Below are positions 58,388 through 64,000 of a DNA stretch of 64,000 bases, piece by piece. Every line of letters begins with the position of its first letter. The first letter of the stretch is position 1. A model generated the notes under the pieces. The model was not told the DNA's origin. It searched no databases and saw nothing but the letters and a program-made list of their open reading frames with translations. The position numbers and the translations under genes were made by a program. Origin of the DNA: Siphonodentalium dalli (lineage: Eukaryota > Mollusca > Scaphopoda > Gadilida > Siphonodentaliidae); NCBI GenBank assembly GCA_032622095.1, contig CP136061.1:42477797-42541796 (forward strand), read 5' to 3'.

Positions 58388-58847
58388 ACTTCAATATATT
58401 CTAGACAATTCCTGGTTGCGTAAACTTAACACATATGTTTGTGCTAGAGATCTGTTACCAGAGAAGAAACCACAACATATTCAAGCATATATTGTGAACA
58501 CGCACTCATCGGATCAGCCAGGAGAACACTGGACCTTGATGTTATTCAAGGGAAGATCAGCTGTATACTTCGACTCATTTGGACTACCACCACCGAGACG
58601 ATATATGTTACCATTCATAAAAAGGAACTCATCAGCATGGACTATGAATACAACACGATATCAACATCGTGCGACAAATGTGTGTGGATTATATTGTATA
58701 TTCGCACTCCACCACATGATGAAAGGAAAGAGGATGAAAAGATTATTCAATTCTCGGGATTTCTTCAAGAATGACAGAACAATAGTTCGATGGTTTGGAA
58801 AGCACTATGGTCGATTATACAGAAAAGCAAATTTGCTGTTGAATTAA
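58374..58847 (+). CDS. PRO: Adenovirus-type cysteine protease
   Basis: 157 residues. The catalytic residues fit the adenain family: His52 (GEHW), Asp67 (YFDSFG), Gln97 (RYQH) and Cys104 (NVCGLYC). This enzyme matures virion proteins in adenoviruses and is a hallmark gene of Polintons. It is the last gene before the right terminal repeat, and its length is usual. The start at 58374 overlaps the preceding gene. Confidence 0.93.
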   Translation: MQTAELQYILDNSWLRKLNTYVCARDLLPEKKPQHIQAYIVNTHSSDQPGEHWTLMLFKGRSAVYFDSFGLPPPRRYMLPFIKRNSSAWTMNTTRYQHRATNVCGLYCIFALHHMMKGKRMKRLFNSRDFFKNDRTIVRWFGKHYGRLYRKANLLLN

Positions 58848-59221
58848 ACTTCACCAGGACATCGACGGCTGATATACATACAACGCAAAGAAGACGACGA
58901 CCAGATAACAACGAATGTGTCAACAACTCCACAAAAATAGACTCTTTTGTTATTGATTCAGCGTAGGATGTTGTAGGATGTTCAATTAAGTTTCTTCAAA
59001 TCTGAGACCTTGTTTTGTACATAAATTATTGTTCTTTTTAATATTATTGATGTATAATAATATATTATTGTTCATTGTTCTTGTTCTTGTTTTTGAAAAA
59101 TAAAATGATAAATTTCAACAAAATCGTTTTCACTGTAGGACCCCACCATTTGATTCTGTTCGTGTCGATGTGTCATCTCTGGTCAGAATTATACAAACTT
59201 TAAATTAGTAATGAAAAAATG
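58848..59221 (+). other. 3' region of the late gene block
   Basis: No further gene. AATAAA at 59099-59104 is a plausible poly(A) signal for the + strand transcripts. There is no histone-type stem-loop here, unlike the cargo genes at the left end. Confidence 0.6.
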
Positions 59222-59572
59222 TCTAAGTCCATTTTCATTTTTTCGATCAGAAATGTCACATCAATGACAGGAACATCTATCCTCAGGCTGGGAACTATGG
59301 CCCAGTACCCCCCAGACATGGGCACTATGGCCCAGTACCCCCCAGACATGGGCACTATGGCCCAGTACCCCCCCAGACATGGGCACTATGGCCCAGTACC
59401 CCCCAGACATGGGCACTATGGCCCATGGGCCATAGTGCCCATGTCTGGGGGGTACTGGGCCATAGTGCCCATGTCTGGGGGGTACTGGGCCATAGTGCCC
59501 ATGTCTGGGGGGTACTGGGCCATAGTGCCCATGTCTGGGGGGTACTGGGCCATAGTGCCCACCATTACTACT
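59222..59572 (-). repeat. Polinton right terminal inverted repeat
   Basis: Reverse complement of 41917-42271 with small differences in repeat-unit C-runs. The internal centre of symmetry is at 59425/59426. It ends ACCATTACTACT at 59572. An extra ACT follows, which could be a slipped triplet. Confidence 0.92.
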
Positions 59573-59579
59573 ACTGCCA

Positions 59580-59651
59580 TCCCATGTGGTCTAGTGGTTA
59601 GGATTCCTGGCTTTCACCCAGGCGGCCCGGGTTCGATTCCCGGCATGGGAA
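59580..59651 (+). tRNA. tRNA-Glu (UUC), unit 1, plus
   Basis: 72 nt including the discriminator A. The acceptor stem is TCCCATG/CATGGGA, the anticodon loop is CTTTCAC (59611-59617) with anticodon TTC, and the T arm is CCGGGTTCGATTCCCGG. No intron. The T-run at 59663-59666 ends Pol III transcription. Confidence 0.95.
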
Positions 59652-59935
59652 AGGTGAATATATTTTGTCAAAACGTTTTGTTTGTTTTGTAGTAGAATTT
59701 TGCACCAAGGAGGTGTCACACGTTCTAGTCGCGACAAGGCAACCAAGGCAGTCCCATACAAAGCACACGCGACAGGCAAGTATATATTTCTCAAGATGTT
59801 TGAATTCTACATGACAATTTTCGGGCAGTCCGCTGTGGTGTGGTGTCGGAAATTTGAATGCAATTCGGCCTGCTCTGATTGTTGTGGAGAAATATTCTCG
59901 CAAAACTGAATTAAGTTCTGATAAAAAATTTACCT

Positions 59936-60007
59936 TTCCCATGCCGGGAATCGAACCCGGGCCGCCTGGGTGAAAGCCAGGAATCCTAACCACTAGACCA
60001 CATGGGA
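59936..60007 (-). tRNA. tRNA-Glu (UUC), unit 1, minus
   Basis: Same 72-nt sequence on the opposite strand, anticodon TTC. A T6 terminator on the minus strand lies at 59923-59928. The two genes of a unit are convergent. Confidence 0.95.
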
Positions 60008-60482
60008 TGGCCATAATTTTGTGCACGTTTAGTTCTCAAAATGTTTGGCGTCTGGAGTCTGTGACCGAATCTGATTCGAAGTATATTATAGGGCCCAATT
60101 TGGTGAAATTTCGGTCTGTCCTCATGCCTCGAACTGGAGCCTAGGTCACTCTCGCCGTTTTTCTGTGATAAAGTTACCCAGGTTCCGGAAATTGTGATAA
60201 AAGTTACCCAGGTTGGAGAGGATTGTGATAAAGTTACCCAGGTTAATAGCATTTCATGTTTAGCAACAAATTATAAATTTTTGCGATCAAAATGACGAAC
60301 TACGGTACTAATAATAATTATGTCTTAATTTATGCTTAATAAGGGCTATTACTTGCCAAAATTGAACAATATTTCCCTCTGTCAGTTTTAAATCGAGTTG
60401 ATATTGTGAGATTTGCTTAACCTGAGTAACTTTATCACAATTCAAACATTTTGACAACTATACTTGCAAGAGAAAATGGCCA

Positions 60483-60554
60483 TCCCATGTGGTCTAGTGG
60501 TTAGGATTCCTGGCTTTCACCCAGGCGGCCCGGGTTCGATTCCCGGCATGGGAA
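60483..60554 (+). tRNA. tRNA-Glu (UUC), unit 2, plus
   Basis: Identical copy, 903 bp after the first. Confidence 0.95.
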
Positions 60555-60838
60555 AGGTGAATATATTTTGTCAAAACGTTTTGTTTGTTTTGTAGTAGAA
60601 TTTTGCACCAAGGAGGTGTCACACGTTCTAGTCGCGACAAGGCAACCAAGGCAGTCCCATACAAAGCACACGCGACAGGCAAGTATATATTTCTCAAGAT
60701 GTTTGAATTCTACATGACAATTTTCGGGCAGTCCGCTGTGGTGTGGTGTCGGAAATTTGAATGCAATTCGGCCTGCTCTGATTGTTGTGGAGAAATATTC
60801 TCGCAAAACTGAATTAAGTTCTGATAAAAAATTTACCT

Positions 60839-60910
60839 TTCCCATGCCGGGAATCGAACCCGGGCCGCCTGGGTGAAAGCCAGGAATCCTAACCACTAGA
60901 CCACATGGGA
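60839..60910 (-). tRNA. tRNA-Glu (UUC), unit 2, minus
   Basis: Identical minus-strand copy. Confidence 0.95.
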
Positions 60911-61385
60911 TGGCCATAATTTTGTGCACGTTTAGTTCTCAAAATGTTTGGCGTCTGGAGTCTGTGACCGAATCTGATTCGAAGTATATTATAGGGCCCA
61001 ATTTGGTGAAATTTCGGTCTGTCCTCATGCCTCGAACTGGAGCCTAGGTCACTCTCGCCGTTTTTCTGTGATAAAGTTACCCAGGTTCCGGAAATTGTGA
61101 TAAAAGTTACCCAGGTTGGAGAGGATTGTGATAAAGTTACCCAGGTTAATAGCATTTCATGTTTAGCAACAAATTATAAATTTTTGCGATCAAAATGACG
61201 AACTACGGTACTAATAATAATTATGTCTTAATTTATGCTTAATAAGGGCTATTACTTGCCAAAATTGAACAATATTTCCCTCTGTCAGTTTTAAATCGAG
61301 TTGATATTGTGAGATTTGCTTAACCTGAGTAACTTTATCACAATTCAAACATTTTGACAACTATACTTGCAAGAGAAAATGGCCA

Positions 61386-61457
61386 TCCCATGTGGTCTAG
61401 TGGTTAGGATTCCTGGCTTTCACCCAGGCGGCCCGGGTTCGATTCCCGGCATGGGAA
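61386..61457 (+). tRNA. tRNA-Glu (UUC), unit 3, plus
   Basis: Identical copy. Confidence 0.95.
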
Positions 61458-61741
61458 AGGTGAATATATTTTGTCAAAACGTTTTGTTTGTTTTGTAGTA
61501 GAATTTTGCACCAAGGAGGTGTCACACGTTCTAGTCGCGACAAGGCAACCAAGGCAGTCCCATACAAAGCACACGCGACAGGCAAGTATATATTTCTCAA
61601 GATGTTTGAATTCTACATGACAATTTTCGGGCAGTCCGCTGTGGTGTGGTGTCGGAAATTTGAATGCAATTCGGCCTGCTCTGATTGTTGTGGAGAAATA
61701 TTCTCGCAAAACTGAATTAAGTTCTGATAAAAAATTTACCT

Positions 61742-61813
61742 TTCCCATGCCGGGAATCGAACCCGGGCCGCCTGGGTGAAAGCCAGGAATCCTAACCACT
61801 AGACCACATGGGA
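61742..61813 (-). tRNA. tRNA-Glu (UUC), unit 3, minus
   Basis: Identical minus-strand copy. Confidence 0.95.
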
Positions 61814-62288
61814 TGGCCATAATTTTGTGCACGTTTAGTTCTCAAAATGTTTGGCGTCTGGAGTCTGTGACCGAATCTGATTCGAAGTATATTATAGGGC
61901 CCAATTTGGTGAAATTTCGGTCTGTCCTCATGCCTCGAACTGGAGCCTAGGTCACTCTCGCCGTTTTTCTGTGATAAAGTTACCCAGGTTCCGGAAATTG
62001 TGATAAAAGTTACCCAGGTTGGAGAGGATTGTGATAAAGTTACCCAGGTTAATAGCATTTCATGTTTAGCAACAAATTATAAATTTTTGCGATCAAAATG
62101 ACGAACTACGGTACTAATAATAATTATGTCTTAATTTATGCTTAATAAGGGCTATTACTTGCCAAAATTGAACAATATTTCCCTCTGTCAGTTTTAAATC
62201 GAGTTGATATTGTGAGATTTGCTTAACCTGAGTAACTTTATCACAATTCAAACATTTTGACAACTATACTTGCAAGAGAAAATGGCCA

Positions 62289-62360
62289 TCCCATGTGGTC
62301 TAGTGGTTAGGATTCCTGGCTTTCACCCAGGCGGCCCGGGTTCGATTCCCGGCATGGGAA
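62289..62360 (+). tRNA. tRNA-Glu (UUC), unit 4, plus
   Basis: Identical copy. Confidence 0.95.
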
Positions 62361-62644
62361 AGGTGAATATATTTTGTCAAAACGTTTTGTTTGTTTTGTA
62401 GTAGAATTTTGCACCAAGGAGGTGTCACACGTTCTAGTCGCGACAAGGCAACCAAGGCAGTCCCATACAAAGCACACGCGACAGGCAAGTATATATTTCT
62501 CAAGATGTTTGAATTCTACATGACAATTTTCGGGCAGTCCGCTGTGGTGTGGTGTCGGAAATTTGAATGCAATTCGGCCTGCTCTGATTGTTGTGGAGAA
62601 ATATTCTCGCAAAACTGAATTAAGTTCTGATAAAAAATTTACCT

Positions 62645-62716
62645 TTCCCATGCCGGGAATCGAACCCGGGCCGCCTGGGTGAAAGCCAGGAATCCTAACC
62701 ACTAGACCACATGGGA
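62645..62716 (-). tRNA. tRNA-Glu (UUC), unit 4, minus
   Basis: Identical minus-strand copy. Confidence 0.95.
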
Positions 62717-63191
62717 TGGCCATAATTTTGTGCACGTTTAGTTCTCAAAATGTTTGGCGTCTGGAGTCTGTGACCGAATCTGATTCGAAGTATATTATAG
62801 GGCCCAATTTGGTGAAATTTCGGTCTGTCCTCATGCCTCGAACTGGAGCCTAGGTCACTCTCGCCGTTTTTCTGTGATAAAGTTACCCAGGTTCCGGAAA
62901 TTGTGATAAAAGTTACCCAGGTTGGAGAGGATTGTGATAAAGTTACCCAGGTTAATAGCATTTCATGTTTAGCAACAAATTATAAATTTTTGCGATCAAA
63001 ATGACGAACTACGGTACTAATAATAATTATGTCTTAATTTATGCTTAATAAGGGCTATTACTTGCCAAAATTGAACAATATTTCCCTCTGTCAGTTTTAA
63101 ATCGAGTTGATATTGTGAGATTTGCTTAACCTGAGTAACTTTATCACAATTCAAACATTTTGACAACTATACTTGCAAGAGAAAATGGCCA

Positions 63192-63263
63192 TCCCATGTG
63201 GTCTAGTGGTTAGGATTCCTGGCTTTCACCCAGGCGGCCCGGGTTCGATTCCCGGCATGGGAA
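63192..63263 (+). tRNA. tRNA-Glu (UUC), unit 5, plus
   Basis: Identical copy. The unit itself is cut by the window end. Confidence 0.95.
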
Positions 63264-63547
63264 AGGTGAATATATTTTGTCAAAACGTTTTGTTTGTTTT
63301 GTAGTAGAATTTTGCACCAAGGAGGTGTCACACGTTCTAGTCGCGACAAGGCAACCAAGGCAGTCCCATACAAAGCACACGCGACAGGCAAGTATATATT
63401 TCTCAAGATGTTTGAATTCTACATGACAATTTTCGGGCAGTCCGCTGTGGTGTGGTGTCGGAAATTTGAATGCAATTCGGCCTGCTCTGATTGTTGTGGA
63501 GAAATATTCTCGCAAAACTGAATTAAGTTCTGATAAAAAATTTACCT

Positions 63548-63619
63548 TTCCCATGCCGGGAATCGAACCCGGGCCGCCTGGGTGAAAGCCAGGAATCCTA
63601 ACCACTAGACCACATGGGA
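63548..63619 (-). tRNA. tRNA-Glu (UUC), unit 5, minus
   Basis: Identical minus-strand copy. Confidence 0.95.
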
Positions 63620-64000
63620 TGGCCATAATTTTGTGCACGTTTAGTTCTCAAAATGTTTGGCGTCTGGAGTCTGTGACCGAATCTGATTCGAAGTATATTA
63701 TAGGGCCCAATTTGGTGAAATTTCGGTCTGTCCTCATGCCTCGAACTGGAGCCTAGGTCACTCTCGCCGTTTTTCTGTGATAAAGTTACCCAGGTTCCGG
63801 AAATTGTGATAAAAGTTACCCAGGTTGGAGAGGATTGTGATAAAGTTACCCAGGTTAATAGCATTTCATGTTTAGCAACAAATTATAAATTTTTGCGATC
63901 AAAATGACGAACTACGGTACTAATAATAATTATGTCTTAATTTATGCTTAATAAGGGCTATTACTTGCCAAAATTGAACAATATTTCCCTCTGTCAGTTT

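Larger units (their letters stand above)
41917..59572 (+). mobile_element. Maverick/Polinton, complete, 17.66 kb
   Basis: It has terminal inverted repeats of about 350 bp (41917-42271 and 59222-59572) starting 5'-AGTAGTAATGG, in keeping with the AG start usual for Polintons. It encodes the diagnostic set of protein-primed DNA polymerase B, retroviral-type integrase, A32-type ATPase, adenovirus-type protease, and major and minor capsid proteins. None of these core frames is visibly broken, so the copy could be young or active. Polintons are self-synthesising DNA transposons that encode virion proteins, and they overlap with adintoviruses. Integration normally makes a 6-bp target duplication. 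Here the flanks are TTGATG on the left and ACTGCC on the right, so none is present. The left 5 kb holds divergent accessory genes and the right 13 kb is one co-oriented block. Confidence 0.97.
59580..64000. repeat. Tandem array of 903-bp tRNA-Glu units (4.9 units, runs off the window)
   Basis: Unit starts are at 59580, 60483, 61386, 62289 and 63192. Units look identical. Each holds a + tRNA-Glu, a 284-bp spacer, a minus tRNA-Glu and a 475-bp spacer. The long spacer has three direct copies of GTGATAAAGTTACCCAGGTT (the middle one with an extra A) and one inverted partial copy. There are no protein genes in the units. Confidence 0.93.

Noticed and set aside
59219-59692. 157-codon frame with MSGGYWAIVP repeats, and similar frames at 41812-42322
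   Set aside because: Translation of the terminal inverted repeat's 30-bp units.
59591-63864. Repeated frames of 67, 75, 88 and 142 codons in each 903-bp unit
   Set aside because: They run through tRNA-Glu genes and spacers and have no protein similarity that I can see. They repeat only because the unit repeats.

Overview
The window is eukaryotic nuclear DNA from an invertebrate animal. It holds a spliced bicarbonate-transporter gene with GT/AG introns, many short DNA transposons with clear target-site duplications, a tRNA-derived SINE, eukaryotic tRNA-Glu genes and a complete Maverick/Polinton. A repeat block at 12.5-13.3 kb (a TCCG/TCTG microsatellite next to recurring GAGTTATGGCCCTTTTT-type segments) resembles repeats I associate with molluscan genomes. 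A mollusc or other lophotrochozoan is my best guess, but it is not proven.

Left part (about 3.06-23.1 kb, + strand): six 3'-terminal coding exons of an SLC4 sodium-coupled bicarbonate transporter, ending at a TAA at 23104-23106. Exon phases join correctly. Earlier exons must lie upstream of the window. The introns are packed with hairpin-forming MITEs: TTAA-target (piggyBac-like) families, a family with 8-bp duplications (hAT-like), and a TA-flanked family (Tc1/mariner-like). There is also a hAT nested in another hAT.

Middle part (23.1-41.9 kb): no gene that I can support. It holds more copies of the same MITEs, several minisatellites, and a recent 1,610-bp tandem duplication whose breakpoints fall inside MITE copies.

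Right part (41,917-59,572): a 17.66-kb Maverick/Polinton with about 350-bp terminal inverted repeats. Its core genes look intact: protein-primed DNA polymerase B, A32/FtsK-type ATPase, chromodomain integrase, penton-like minor capsid protein, major capsid protein and adenovirus-type protease. Several small virion-type or unknown proteins lie between them. Core genes from the polymerase onward run on the + strand, nearly end to end. The left 5 kb is different. It has three divergent gene pairs: (i) an OTU-like protein and a basic protein, (ii) two small unknown proteins, (iii) a zinc-knuckle protein and the polymerase. Pairs i and ii share an 834-bp bidirectional promoter that is almost identical, yet carry unrelated coding sequences. 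All four of their genes end in stem-loops that match the 3' processing signal of metazoan replication-dependent histone mRNAs. Pair iii sits on a 185-bp perfect palindrome that gives both proteins the same N-terminus. This suggests a swap-in cargo cassette with S-phase (histone-type) mRNA 3' ends, and it is the most interesting feature of the window.

Far right (59,580-64,000): a tandem array of identical 903-bp units, each with two oppositely oriented tRNA-Glu(UUC) genes, running off the window. The Polinton ends 7 bp before the first of these tRNA genes.
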